This document shows positions 28,218-38,900 of a DNA stretch of 64,000 nt, piece by piece. Both the position numbers and the translations under genes were made by a program. This DNA comes from Salinimonas lutimaris (GTDB lineage Bacteria; Pseudomonadota; Gammaproteobacteria; Enterobacterales; Alteromonadaceae), in NCBI RefSeq assembly GCF_005222225.1, contig NZ_CP036536.1, forward strand, positions 1,822,001 through 1,886,000, written 5' to 3'. The first letter of the stretch is position 1, and each line of letters begins with the position of its first letter. The notes under the pieces are model-generated. The model had not been told where the DNA came from and did not search any database. It saw nothing but the letters and a program-made list of their open reading frames with translations.

Positions 28218-30007
28218 TGTGCTTTCCACTGGTTCAGCCGGGCATACAACACGTCCAGTTCAACCGGTTTACTCAGGTAAGCATCAAATCCACTGTTCAG
28301 GTAGGTCTGTACATCGTCAGTGATGGCATTTGCCGTAAACGCGTAGATACAGGCATCAGGGTTGTGCTGCTTAATCATGTTGCACGCCTGCGCCCCATCC
28401 ATTAACGGCATCTGAATGTCCATTAATACTATATCTGGTTGATGCTGTTGATAGTGGGCTACAGCCTGCTTCCCGTCACCGGCAATAATGATTCTGGCGC
28501 CGGTTGGCTCAAGCATAGACTGTATGACCAGTTGATTAATGTCGTTATCTTCGGCAACCAGAATGCACAGGCCGTCGAGAACCGGCAACGTGACAGGCAG
28601 ATCATCACTGGCCTGACTTTTTTGGTTAGCGCTCACAACATCAAGAGGTAAAAAGACTTTGATGGTGGTGCCTTCACCTTCTTTACTCCTTACCTCAATC
28701 ATACCTTTCATTATATCAATCAAATTACGGGTAATAGACATGCCTAATCCGGTACCTCCGAATCGGCGCGTCACAGTTGAGTCAGCTTGTGTAAAGCGTT
28801 CAAATAAGCCTTGCAGAGCGTTTTCGCTCATGCCGATACCGGAATCTTTAACAACAAATAGCACGCCTTGTGTACCATGACATTCGGCCTGACTGGCCTC
28901 AAGCTGAACCTGACCATGAGGGGTAAACTTAACCGCATTAGCAGTAAGATTCAGTAGTATTTGCCTTAAGCGTACCGGGTCGCCCATGCGTGCCGGGTTA
29001 AACGGCGCCGGGGTGTGAGATACCAGTGCTATACCTTTTTCTCTGGCCACCGGTCCCAGATCAGAAATCACCGACTCCATCACCGTACTGACGGAAAATT
29101 CAATATGCTCCAGGGTCAGCTGATTAGCTTCAATTTTTGAAAAGTCGAGAATGTCGTTGATGATAGTTAACAGTGCCTTACCGGAAAAAAGCGCCCGATC
29201 CAGCAATACATTATCCTGATGATCGGCGCTGTCGCGCTTGAGTAGTTGCAATACACCAAGAATGCCGTTTAGCGGGGTGCGGACCTCGTGACTCATATTA
29301 GCCAGAAATGCTGACTTGGCTCTGGCACCGGCAAATGCCTGACTGGCGTGTTGATGCTCCTTTTTACTGGCCACGGTCAGACTGCGAAAATACACCATCA
29401 GCAGCCCCACAAAAATACCGATGGAAATAATATGCACGCCCAGAGCCAGCAAAAAACTTTGTGAAAGCGTCTCCTGCCTCTCGGAAAGGCTGGCTTTCAC
29501 CGACAGACTGAACTGGCGCAGCGCCTGTAGCGCGGGTGCGTCGTCTACTTTGACCTGACGATCAATAAATTCACTGCTTTTTCCCTCACCAATGAGTTTT
29601 TCAACTTCATTTAGCTTCTGATTGTATTCGGCAACCGTGTGTTCAATAGTGACAATCGCGTTATGGTCGTACTGACTGAGCTGTTTAAGCTGGCCAATCG
29701 CCTGATAAACAGTCGCCAGAGAACGATGCGCTGCCACGCCATAGGTCTCAATATCCTTGCGTAATACCAGGTTTTTGAAATTATGGATAAACCCCCCATA
29801 GCCTAACTGCTGAACAAGTTGATCATGAACAATATAGGTGGTGGTATTCTGCGCGGAGTAATGGTGCCACTGCCGGTTAACCTGCAGATAAAAATACACA
29901 GATAAAGCCGTTAGCAGGCAACCGGCGCCGATAATAATAATAGCGTTGAGCCGAAGGCGGTTGCGGTACTGGTAACTGTCTGGTTCAGCGTCCTGCACAA
30001 AACTCAA
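28202..30007 (-). CDS. Membrane hybrid sensor histidine kinase with receiver domain
   Basis: 601 residues. Two membrane helices (about 25-45 and 190-210) flank a ~145-residue periplasmic helical sensor region. A HisKA domain (His240 in SHEVRTPLNG), an HATPase domain (DSGIGM, GGTGLGM) and a C-terminal receiver with phospho-acceptor Asp530 (LMDIQMP) follow. There is no Hpt domain, so phosphate must pass to a separate Hpt protein. The start is a TTG at 30007 or a GTG a few codons on; neither has a perfect ribosome site. It diverges from the PLP decarboxylase gene and has no obvious cognate regulator next to it. Signal unknown. Confidence 0.9.
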   Translation of the reverse strand: MSFVQDAEPDSYQYRNRLRLNAIIIIGAGCLLTALSVYFYLQVNRQWHHYSAQNTTTYIVHDQLVQQLGYGGFIHNFKNLVLRKDIETYGVAAHRSLATVYQAIGQLKQLSQYDHNAIVTIEHTVAEYNQKLNEVEKLIGEGKSSEFIDRQVKVDDAPALQALRQFSLSVKASLSERQETLSQSFLLALGVHIISIGIFVGLLMVYFRSLTVASKKEHQHASQAFAGARAKSAFLANMSHEVRTPLNGILGVLQLLKRDSADHQDNVLLDRALFSGKALLTIINDILDFSKIEANQLTLEHIEFSVSTVMESVISDLGPVAREKGIALVSHTPAPFNPARMGDPVRLRQILLNLTANAVKFTPHGQVQLEASQAECHGTQGVLFVVKDSGIGMSENALQGLFERFTQADSTVTRRFGGTGLGMSITRNLIDIMKGMIEVRSKEGEGTTIKVFLPLDVVSANQKSQASDDLPVTLPVLDGLCILVAEDNDINQLVIQSMLEPTGARIIIAGDGKQAVAHYQQHQPDIVLMDIQMPLMDGAQACNMIKQHNPDACIYAFTANAITDDVQTYLNSGFDAYLSKPVELDVLYARLNQWKAQRKAG

Positions 30008-30226
30008 TTCCGTTTAACTGTATAACCACAAGATTAGCCTATTTAAGGGTATCACCCCCCTGATACGGTTAATTAAATTTTTGTAAGCTGCTCATTTGAT
30101 GTGCTGGTTCCTGACAGCATTGATAGTCTCTGTGGGTTGGCAATCTATCCGGTTATCATGACAAGACTGCATGACACAGGTAGACTGAGGTTACATTGTC
30201 TTACCACGCAGCATTGTTTAAGTCTT

Positions 30227-32164
30227 ATGCAACCACAGCTGAAAATTTTAATTGTTGAAGATGCCCCGGATTTACTGGAGCAGTTATGTACCAGTATTCG
30301 CTCTACTATTGAGTTGTTTGAACGCCCTGATGTCACTATCAGTGTGGTGGAGGCCAGCTCTGTGCAATCTGCACTGGAGCAGGTCACTAACGATGGTGAC
30401 ATTCAGGCTGTGGTCTTTAGCTGGGATACCGAAGCCAGGGAAAGTGAGATTTTTGGTGAAGGAAAGGGCAAGATTGCCAATAACGCAGTAGTGATAGATG
30501 CCATCAAAGCCATTCGGCGTGAATTGCCGGTGTATGTCTTAGGTGATGCCATCCGGGGCCTGGACATTGTGAATCAGTCCAGCTCAATGGAGTCGTTTTT
30601 TTATCGAAATGATATTATTTCCGATCCTGAGTCTATTCTGGGCTACATCATCAATGACTTTGATGATCGAAACGAGACACCATTCTGGACCGCCTATAAA
30701 GAATATGTGCTGGAGGCTAACGACTCCTGGCATACGCCAGGCCACAGCGGTGGCGCCAGCTTTAGAAACTCACCCTATATCAGCGATTTTTACCGCTTCT
30801 TTGGTCGCAATGTATTTGTCAGTGACCTGTCAGTCAGCGTTGACTCACTGGGCTCGTTATCTGATGGCACGCACGCGATAGGCCGTGCACAGGCCAACGT
30901 AGCCAGTACATTTGAGGTTCGCCAGTCTTATTTTGTTACCAATGGTTCATCGACCTCCAATAAAATCATATTGCAAACCTTACTGCGCGAGGGCGATAAA
31001 GTCATTGCAGATCGCAATTGTCATAAGTCGGTGCACTACGGGATTGTGCAGGCTCGTGCCATGCCGGTATATCTGGACAGTGTATTTAATCCTGACTACG
31101 GTATTTTTTCACCGCCCAGGCTGGACCAGCTCACAGAGGTGATTGAAGCTAATCAGGATGCCAAACTTATTGTGCTGACCGGCTGTACTTATGATGGACT
31201 GCTGACAGATTTGAAACAGGTGGTAAAGCTGGGGCATCAGTACGGTATTAAGGTCTTCATTGATGAGGCCTGGTTTGCTTATTCCTTTTTCCATCCCCGC
31301 TTCCGGGATTATTCTGCAGTGCATGCCGGCGCTGATTATGTCACGCACTCAGCACATAAGGTAGTGTCAGCGTTTTCGCAGGCATCGTTTATTCATGTTA
31401 ACGACCCGGATTTTGATAAAGACTTTTTTAAGGAAATTTACAGTATCCACACCAGTACGTCGCCTAAATACCAGCTGATCGCCTCGTTGGATGTGTGTCG
31501 TCAACAGCTGGAAATGGAAGGCTACAAAATTCTGAATGAACTGCTGGCCAATGTTGCAGAGCTTAAGCAGCAAGTGGCGCGGTTTAAGCGTCTCAGAATT
31601 CTGGATACTGAAGACTTTGCCCGGGTTTTCAGTCATTTTACCAGTGATAACATGGGCCACGATCCGCTGAAAATTTTGATTGATATCTCTGCACTGGAAT
31701 ATTCAAATCATGAAATTCACCGGTTCCTGATGGACGAGGTGGGTCTGGAAATCGAAAAGTTCACCCACAGTACCATTTTAGTTCTGCTGACATTAGGCGG
31801 TATGCGCTCCAAGATTGTCCGGCTGTACAATGCACTGAAAAAGCTGGATGAAGGTAAAGTGACGCTGAACAAAAGTAAAAACCGCAGTCCGCTACCAGAA
31901 TCGATTCCGGCAATTAATCTGGTTCAGCTTCCTTCTGCGGCATTTTTCAGTCAGCGTGAATCGATTGCCTGGGAGCAAAGTGCCGGGCGCATTGCCGCCG
32001 GGCTGGTTACACCGTACCCGCCGGGTATTCCATTGATTGTGCCGGGCCAGCTGATTGAAGAGGCGCATATTAATTATCTGCGCTCGCTGGCCAGTCAGAA
32101 ACTGACCATACAGGGTGTGTATGACGGTGAAATCTACGTAATGCAGCAAACGCCGCAAGGATGA
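30227..32164 (+). CDS. Orn/Lys/Arg-type PLP decarboxylase, compact form
   Basis: 645 residues from the ATG at 30227, shorter than the ~715 of enteric inducible lysine decarboxylase. The N-terminal ~125 residues form the flavodoxin-like wing domain (AVVFSWD corresponds to the GVIFDWD segment of E. coli LdcI). The fold-I core follows: HTPGHSGG, SDLSVSVDSLGSL, FVTNGSSTSNKI, DRNCHKSVHYG, and the PLP-binding Lys378 in SAHKVVSAFSQAS. The C-terminus keeps TPYPPGIPLIVPG. The reaction is removal of CO2 from lysine, arginine or ornithine; which one cannot be decided. A GNAT-nitrilase fusion 1.3 kb away suits amine metabolism. Confidence 0.85.
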   Translation: MQPQLKILIVEDAPDLLEQLCTSIRSTIELFERPDVTISVVEASSVQSALEQVTNDGDIQAVVFSWDTEARESEIFGEGKGKIANNAVVIDAIKAIRRELPVYVLGDAIRGLDIVNQSSSMESFFYRNDIISDPESILGYIINDFDDRNETPFWTAYKEYVLEANDSWHTPGHSGGASFRNSPYISDFYRFFGRNVFVSDLSVSVDSLGSLSDGTHAIGRAQANVASTFEVRQSYFVTNGSSTSNKIILQTLLREGDKVIADRNCHKSVHYGIVQARAMPVYLDSVFNPDYGIFSPPRLDQLTEVIEANQDAKLIVLTGCTYDGLLTDLKQVVKLGHQYGIKVFIDEAWFAYSFFHPRFRDYSAVHAGADYVTHSAHKVVSAFSQASFIHVNDPDFDKDFFKEIYSIHTSTSPKYQLIASLDVCRQQLEMEGYKILNELLANVAELKQQVARFKRLRILDTEDFARVFSHFTSDNMGHDPLKILIDISALEYSNHEIHRFLMDEVGLEIEKFTHSTILVLLTLGGMRSKIVRLYNALKKLDEGKVTLNKSKNRSPLPESIPAINLVQLPSAAFFSQRESIAWEQSAGRIAAGLVTPYPPGIPLIVPGQLIEEAHINYLRSLASQKLTIQGVYDGEIYVMQQTPQG

Positions 32165-32170
32165 TAAAAC

Positions 32171-32195
32171 AAAACCCCGGGCAAGCCCGGGGTTT
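32171..32195. terminator. Bidirectional terminator between convergent genes
   Basis: Perfect 11-bp inverted repeat AAACCCCGGGC / GCCCGGGGTTT with a two-base loop, between the decarboxylase stop and the convergent 32226 gene. Confidence 0.85.
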
Positions 32196-32225
32196 ATCAT
32201 TATTACCACATCATCAGCAAACGGG

Positions 32226-33050
32226 TTACTCGGCTGAGCCGCCTCCGGTGCTACCACCATTATTTTGCGGCCCGCTAACCACTTTGGTCGCAATATCCCG
32301 CAGGTCATTTTCCAGTGCACTGATACGACTGTTAAGCGTATTGTTGCGCTTTTCCAGCACACTGAGTTTGTCATTTACATTTCGTACTGATTGCTGCTGA
32401 CTTTGCTTATCGTTGTTAATCTGTTCCAGCGACACATTAAACGCCAGTACTTCATCAGCCAGCGATGCCAGTTGATTTTTAATCGACGTCAGACGACTCT
32501 GATGAGTCGATACATCTTCAGATACTCTGGACACAGAAGCGGTCAGCTCTTTTTGCATGCTGCTGACTTTATCGCTCAGCTCGGTGATTTCTTTTTGATT
32601 ACGACGCCAAGCCGATGCCCACAGCTTATCAACCTGCTCCCAGGTTTCCTTGCTCTTTTCTGACAGCTCATTGACCTTTACCTGCAAGGCCACGGTTGAC
32701 TCACCCATTTCCTCATCGGTCGCCGACAGTTTTCTTTCCAGCTCGGCAAGCCGGCCCTCGGCTTCCTGTGCCACAGCCTGTTGCTGCTGCAACAGTGTAT
32801 ATAAATAGTAACAGCCGCCAAGGCCACCTAATGCCAATAGAAACACCAATATGACCAGCACTGTACTGGCACCACCGCGCTTTTCGTCCTCGTCGTCATC
32901 ATCGACCACGGTTTGTGCAGCCGCATTACCAGACGGAATAGTGTGAGAAGCCGTGTGTCCGGCGCGACGTTTGTTTTGCTGGTAATCACGACGATCTTCA
33001 TCATCCAGACGAATAGTCGGAAAATCATCGTTTTTTGAATCGTTAGCCAT
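32226..33050 (-). CDS. Single-span membrane protein with long coiled coil
   Basis: 274 residues, not assigned to a named family. The cytosolic N-terminus is highly charged (FPTIRLDDEDRRDYQQNKRR). One membrane helix follows at about residues 62-86 (STVLVILVFLLALGGLGG). Residues ~88-255 are almost entirely heptad-like coiled coil with many Gln, Glu and Lys, and the last ~20 are Gly/Ser-rich. The predicted topology is N-in with a periplasmic coiled coil. Envelope organisation or a scaffold role is possible. It converges with the decarboxylase, and nothing nearby fixes its job. Confidence 0.75.
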   Translation of the reverse strand: MANDSKNDDFPTIRLDDEDRRDYQQNKRRAGHTASHTIPSGNAAAQTVVDDDDEDEKRGGASTVLVILVFLLALGGLGGCYYLYTLLQQQQAVAQEAEGRLAELERKLSATDEEMGESTVALQVKVNELSEKSKETWEQVDKLWASAWRRNQKEITELSDKVSSMQKELTASVSRVSEDVSTHQSRLTSIKNQLASLADEVLAFNVSLEQINNDKQSQQQSVRNVNDKLSVLEKRNNTLNSRISALENDLRDIATKVVSGPQNNGGSTGGGSAE

Positions 33051-33473
33051 ACTCTCTCTTAACTTTGTGTTTTAGCAGGTTATTTGACTGGAAATTAAGC
33101 GCAATTCGTTCATGTTAGCGTGATTTTAGTTGTAATACTATCCCTGTACCCACTGCACTTGCAGATGATTTTTTGCTAGCGCTTAACCTTTTGGAGCGTT
33201 ACCGACCCGTGTCAGCGTTACACTGGGTAAATGTATCAGCTGTGTAGTATGTGACCAGAAAATCTGCTTTACGTTCATTAGAATCTCCATATTCGAAAGG
33301 CTGCGTAATCAGACATTCGGCAGCACAGATGCCCTTTTGCCTGAGCAATAACGTATCTGTAGCGCTCATTTCATTAAAAATATGCAAAGCGTGTTCCAGC
33401 AGCTTGCCAATGTAAAAAAAAGGCTGCATACATCACAGCCTTTTTTTCAATTGTTCAGGGTTGCTTTATCTGA
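33051..33473. other. 423-bp intergenic region with one doubtful small frame
   Basis: Between two minus-strand genes. It contains the terminator of the 33474 gene (separate entry) and a 76-codon minus-strand frame at 33199-33429. That frame's first ATG lies inside the terminator hairpin, an internal ATG at its codon 21 would give only 56 residues (CAAECLITQPFEYG near the middle), and I recognise no family. The rest is upstream DNA of the coiled-coil gene. Confidence 0.5.
33414..33449 (-). terminator. Terminator after the GNAT-nitrilase gene
   Basis: AAAAAAAGGCTG / CAGCCTTTTTTT stem flanked by A and T runs, 25 bp beyond the stop on the minus strand. Confidence 0.9.
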
Positions 33474-35027
33474 CTAGCGGTTGCCAATCCAGTCTACCCG
33501 GTACAGATCACGTCGACGGTCCAGATAATTTCGTACTGAGCCTTCATTTTGCAGCCGGGTCAGTTTATCCAGATCCAAATCAACAATCAGGGTCATTTCA
33601 GTATTAGGCGTTGTTTCCGACACTATAGCATCGTGCGGGAAAGCAAAGTCTGACGGAGAGAATACCGCAGTCTGGCCATACTGAATATCGACGTTATCGA
33701 CTTTTGGCAGGTTACCCACACTGCCGGCAATCGCCACATAGCATTCATTTTCAATGGCCCGGGCCTGGGCGCAACGGCGCACTCGCAGGTAACCATTTTT
33801 AGTATCGGTCCAAAATGGTACAAACAGAATCTGCATTTCCTGCTCAGACAAAACCCTTGCCAGTTCAGGAAACTCTACGTCATAACAAATCAGCACGCCA
33901 ATTTTGCCAAAGTCTGTATCAAAGGTTTTCAGGCTATCGCCACCTTTCATAATCCAGTCTTTCTTTTCATGGGGAGTAGGGTGCAGTTTGTACTGACTTT
34001 CAATCGTGCCGTCGCGTTTGCACACATAAGCCACATTGTATAACTCCTCATCTTCAACCACCGGCATGGAGCCGGCAATGATTGTGATGTTATACGACAC
34101 CGCCAGATGTGACACTGCACTGAGTATTTCATCAGTGTAGGTGGCAAGGTGATAAATCGCATCTATGGAAGAGTCACTTGGGCTCAGGCCCATCAGTGGT
34201 GCATTGAAAAACTCCGGAAACAGCGCCACGTCGCAACCGTAATCAGACAACGCATCAACAAAATATTCAACCTGCTGAAGCAGCTCCTCGACATTATTGA
34301 AATAGCGCATTTGCCACTGTATACAGCCAATTCGCGCGCTGGATTTTTTGCCGCCTATTAATGACGGATTGCCCGGCTCATAATAAATGTTATGCCACTG
34401 CAACAGGGTCGCATAGCCACTGGAGTCTTTGTCCTCGGGCAAGTACGCGGTCATGACCTGCTTAACTTCAAATCCGTTGGAAATCTGAAAGGTCAGGATA
34501 GGATCGTAAATGTCTTTACTTTTTACCTGTTCAATATACTCATACGGCGACATTTCACTGGAGTAGTTGCGGTAATTCGGAATTCGTCCACCGGCCATGA
34601 TGGATTTCAGATTAAGATTACGACACAACTCTTTGCGCGCTTCATAAAGTCGCCGGCCCAGACGCAGGCCCCGGTAGCTCGGGCACACAATGACTTCCAC
34701 ACCGTATAGCACATCACCGTTGGGATCATGGGTGGTAAGATAGGCATCGCCGGTAATTTCATCGTAACTGTGTTTGTCACCAAACTGTTCATAATCCACG
34801 ATGACCGAGATAGCAAAGGCGACAACCTTGCCTTTGTCTTCAATACAAATCTGTCCTTCAGGGAACGTGTTCACCTGAGCTTTAAAGTTTTTATAGGGCC
34901 AGGCGCCGCCAACATTGACGTAAACCTTGTCCATCAGTTCTTTGATATCACCGTAGTCATCTAAACGCAGGTTGCGCAATTCCAGATGATGCTCTGTACC
35001 TTCTACAGTGGTTTGATCCTGACTCAT
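33474..35027 (-). CDS. Bifunctional GNAT acetyltransferase / carbon-nitrogen hydrolase
   Basis: 517 residues. The N-terminal ~210 residues are a GNAT domain with the acetyl-CoA pyrophosphate loop region RGLRLGRRLYEARKEL. The C-terminal ~290 residues are a nitrilase-superfamily amidase with the expected Glu-Lys-Cys triad: Glu272 (LFPEFFN), Lys in KLHPTPHEKKDW, and Cys381 (LICYDVEFPE). The fusion is a known but poorly characterised bacterial family. The hydrolase half would cleave a C-N bond in an amide; related enzymes act on N-carbamoylputrescine or omega-amides. Proximity to an Orn/Lys/Arg-type decarboxylase suggests amine catabolism, which is inference. Cytosolic; no signal peptide. Confidence 0.9.
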   Translation of the reverse strand: MSQDQTTVEGTEHHLELRNLRLDDYGDIKELMDKVYVNVGGAWPYKNFKAQVNTFPEGQICIEDKGKVVAFAISVIVDYEQFGDKHSYDEITGDAYLTTHDPNGDVLYGVEVIVCPSYRGLRLGRRLYEARKELCRNLNLKSIMAGGRIPNYRNYSSEMSPYEYIEQVKSKDIYDPILTFQISNGFEVKQVMTAYLPEDKDSSGYATLLQWHNIYYEPGNPSLIGGKKSSARIGCIQWQMRYFNNVEELLQQVEYFVDALSDYGCDVALFPEFFNAPLMGLSPSDSSIDAIYHLATYTDEILSAVSHLAVSYNITIIAGSMPVVEDEELYNVAYVCKRDGTIESQYKLHPTPHEKKDWIMKGGDSLKTFDTDFGKIGVLICYDVEFPELARVLSEQEMQILFVPFWTDTKNGYLRVRRCAQARAIENECYVAIAGSVGNLPKVDNVDIQYGQTAVFSPSDFAFPHDAIVSETTPNTEMTLIVDLDLDKLTRLQNEGSVRNYLDRRRDLYRVDWIGNR

Positions 35028-35249
35028 TCATACCGCCTTTTACTAAAAATAATGCGTTGTAATACTGCTAACCGGGCAGGGCTACAAATGCTATATGTTG
35101 TTGTTAATACAGGCCCTGAAAGGGTTTGGATTGGTCGGTGCACAAACCTGCACACTAATTCGTCTACTGTGACAAAAAAGCCCTTGCCAGGCAAACCACA
35201 TTTACGTATAACGCAGGCCCACGGTTTACTTACAGGACAGACAAATTTT

Positions 35250-35927
35250 ATGGCAACAGCGCTGACATTTGCTGAGCTCCAGCAATGTGATGACTCTGGT
35301 GACTCGGCTTTGCTCGACCGGATTGCTGACGATTTGTATCGGGACGGCTACTGCATTATGGATAACGCGTTACCGGAACCGATGACCCAGGCTTTATCTG
35401 CCTATCAAAAAGCCCTTAGTGAACAACAATTCAGTGAGGCAGGTATTGGTCGCAAAAGTCTGTTTCACAAAAATGAATCGGTACGTACCGACAAAGTCTG
35501 CTGGATTGACGGGTCCAGCCAGGTAGGAGCACAGTGGCTGGAATGGTGTCATTCGTTAAAAGCTCATTTAAATAAACGTTTGTTCATGGGGCTGTTTTCG
35601 TTTGAAAGCCATTTTGCCCATTATCGCCCCGGTGATTTTTATAAGCGCCATTATGATGCATTCAAAGGCGCCTCAAACCGTGTGTTGTCGCTGGTGACCT
35701 ATCTGAACAAAGAATGGGACGCTCTGGATGGGGGCGAGTTGGTACTGTACAAAGACGATGCCGATACCGCCGGCGTGCGCGTGACACCGAAGCTGGGTAC
35801 CGTGGTGTTGTTTTTAAGTGAGGAATTTCCCCACGAGGTCCGCCCGGCCACCCGCGACCGTTATTCTATTGCCGGCTGGTTCCGGGTTAATACCACATCG
35901 GGTAACCGCATCGATCCTCCCCGTTAA
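35250..35927 (+). CDS. 2-oxoglutarate/Fe(II)-dependent oxygenase (prolyl-hydroxylase-like)
   Basis: 225 residues from the ATG at 35250. Earlier in-frame codons lack a ribosome site and read through non-conserved DNA. The iron facial triad is His134 and Asp136 (HYDAF) plus His195 (EFPHEV). Arg204 in RYSIAGWFR binds the 2-oxoglutarate carboxylate. This is the P4Hc/EGL-9 type of small oxygenase found in gammaproteobacteria, whose members hydroxylate prolyl residues on proteins such as EF-Tu in some species. The target here is unknown. It is divergent from the GNAT-nitrilase gene and convergent with the ethylene-receptor-like kinase gene, with a gap of only two bases. Confidence 0.87.
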   Translation: MATALTFAELQQCDDSGDSALLDRIADDLYRDGYCIMDNALPEPMTQALSAYQKALSEQQFSEAGIGRKSLFHKNESVRTDKVCWIDGSSQVGAQWLEWCHSLKAHLNKRLFMGLFSFESHFAHYRPGDFYKRHYDAFKGASNRVLSLVTYLNKEWDALDGGELVLYKDDADTAGVRVTPKLGTVVLFLSEEFPHEVRPATRDRYSIAGWFRVNTTSGNRIDPPR

Positions 35928-35929
35928 TG

Positions 35930-38900
35930 TTAATCCATCAATGTCAGTGCTTCGGCGTACTTAAGCTGACCGATTAGCCCCACAATCTGCGCGGTTTTTT
36001 GCTCTCCGTACTGGCGGGTAAGGGCATCCCGCCATGCCTCGGTGTCACTTTCACGCAGGTAACTGTGGGCAATCAGGCGACTGCGCAGCATATCTAAATC
36101 GTCACTGGCATGTTCCCCTGCCTGCTCATAGATAGCAGGCAGGCAGGCCAGACACTGGTTGACAGATTTCAGAACCATTGTAAGTTCACTAAGCAAATCA
36201 CTGTGAGATGGAATAATACCATCCTGTTCTGAGCGTTCGGCCTCGGCTGCCAGAATGTGCAGGCGGGTGGCACCAATGGCTTTGGCCAGACCCTTAAGCG
36301 TGTGAACAAAGCGCAGGCGCTCGGTGTCTGCCATGCCCAAAGTCTGCTGATTGCGGGCGTAGTCCTGATACTCTCTGCTGAAGTTGCTCAGCAACTGTTG
36401 ATACGCGCTGACACTACCGCCGAGCCGGGCCAGAGCAGGCTGGGTTTCAAAACCCGGCAGACTGATGGCCAGTTTTTGTTTAATTTCTGTTTGCTGCTCA
36501 ATATATTCAGGGTCCGGCCGGCTGGATGAATAGTCGTGCAGAGCTTTACTGCTTAAAAATTTGCCAAGTGTTTGCTGCAATTGCGCCCGGTCAACTGGCT
36601 TAGGAATATGGGCATCCATCCCAGATTCCATGACCCGTTGTTTATCCTGAGCGGTTACTGCGGCAGACATGGCAATGATGGGAACGCTATCGCCACCAGG
36701 CAGCCCACGGATGGCAGCCGATGCTGTGTAGCCGTCCATCACCGGCATCTGTAAATCCATTAATACCAAATCAAAAACTTCAGCCTTGAATACGTCCATT
36801 GCTTCTCGTCCGTTTTCAGCAATATGGACGATAAAGCCCAGCTTACTGAGTAGTTCCGAGGCAACGTACTGATTGGTTTTGTTGTCTTCTACAACCAGTG
36901 CATGACAGGAAGGGAAATACAACGTCTGCTGATGCGACTGTGAGCTGATAGTCTGGGCTTTACGTGCTTTAAGCTCCTGAATACTGGTTTCAATGTCGCA
37001 CGGTAAAAAGGGGGCAAATACCCATAATGAGGGAACATTGAGAATGACCTCACTGCCACTGCTGTCAAAGCCAGCCCGGGATCCGATAAACAACACGCCA
37101 ACACGAATATCCTCGCTGTGCTGTGTTGCCAGTAAATGTCTAAGCAGCTGGCTGCGCTGGCCGTTATCCAGACCGGTAATGTCAATAATAAGAAGATCGC
37201 AGGCCGGGGGGCGGGCGTCCATTAGCTCGTCCATCGACACCGTAGTCACCGAACGGGCCTTACTGCTGGTGAGAATCTCATTCAGGCAGAATGAATTTTG
37301 GCTGTTTTCACTGCTTATCAGGCAGGTCAGTCCATCGGCACTGTCATCAGGTTTAGCGTGACGGTCAGGATCCAGTGGTATCGACAGTGTAAAACAGCTG
37401 CCTTTTCCAGGTTCACTGGTAGCGGTCAGCGCTCCTTCCAGCAACTGGGCCAGCTTGCGGCATATCGACAGACCTAGCCCGGTGCCACCAAAGCGGCGAC
37501 TGATTGAGCTGTCTGCCTGCGAGAAGGCCGAAAACAGATTGTTTAACTGCGCCTCTTCGATGCCTATGCCTGTATCACTAACCGCAAACTCGTATAGCGC
37601 AATAGAGTCGTCCTGCTGCCGGGATAAACTGACCGTAACGGTGATTTCACCGGTTTCGGTAAACTTAAGTGCATTGCCTAGCAGGTTAGACAGTATCTGC
37701 CGAATACGTACACTGTCGCCAACCACATACCTGGGGACCTGATGAAGAACCTGGCAGGATAATGTCATGCCTTTTTGCTCGGCTGTGGCGCTGAATAAAG
37801 CCAGAATATCTGACAGGACCCGGAACAAGTCAAAGGGTTCTCTGGCAATAGTAAGCTTGCCGGCTTCCAGTTTTGAGTAGTCCAGCACGTCGTTGAGAAT
37901 TTGCAGCAGTGAACGGGAGGAGGCATGTACTTTACTTAAGTACTCACGTTGTTTTTTCCCCATTTCCATGTCCAGCAACATTTCGGTGAGCGCCAGCACA
38001 GCATTCATCGGCGTGCGGATTTCATGACTCATGTTGGCCAGAAATTCGGATTTGGTACGGCTTGCCTGTTCCGCCTCATCCCGGGTTTTCATCAGATTTT
38101 CCTGCATACTTCGCAATGGTGTTATATCCAGAAAACTGCCCATATAATCGGTGACCCGGCCATCTTTGTCCCGTTCAAAAATCGCATCCTGGGCCATGAT
38201 CCATATCCACCGGTGAGAGGCATGGCGAATTCGGTACTGTACGTGAAAGCTGCCGGTCTGACTGGCTTCCTGTCTCAGTAAATGACGGATATGCTTAACC
38301 AGACGCGGCCGGTCTTCCGGATGAATCAACGTCAACAGACCTTTGAAGCCCAGACTGTGGATATAAGCAGGGGAATAGCCACTGATGCTGGTGCATCGCT
38401 TGTTGATGTAAAGGGCACGTTGTTGTTTAAGATTGAACACATAAACGCCGGCAATCGAATAATTAATCGTGCGCTCCAGCAGCTTCTGCTGCTTGTGTAG
38501 TGCCTGCTTGGCCTGCTCGCGTTCGCTGACATCATTAAACATGACAATAAGCTGACCGACCGTACTCTGAAATACCGTGGTATCAAACCAGTGTGTGGTC
38601 TGGGAATCACCGTGCCACTTTACAATTTGCTGCCAGGGCTTACCGCCTTGTTCCGCTATATCGATACACCGGGGTATGGCCAGCCCGCCAGGGAAAAAAG
38701 GAAAGGCCTGATACGGTTCATCTGAGTCGGTGTGACTGATGAGTTTGTCAGCTGCCGGATTAGTACCGGTCAGGCAAAGTTGCCGGTTATCAAGGTTAAA
38801 GATATGCACCCCGGCCGGCATCGCATCAATAATATTTTGGGTGATCTGTTCGCTGCGGGCTGACTGCTGTTCAGCGGCTACTCTGGCCGAAATATCCTGT

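Noticed and set aside
33199-33429. 76-codon minus-strand gene
   Set aside because: Its first ATG sits in the terminator of the neighbouring gene; no family or ribosome site. Left as a doubtful frame in the intergenic entry.
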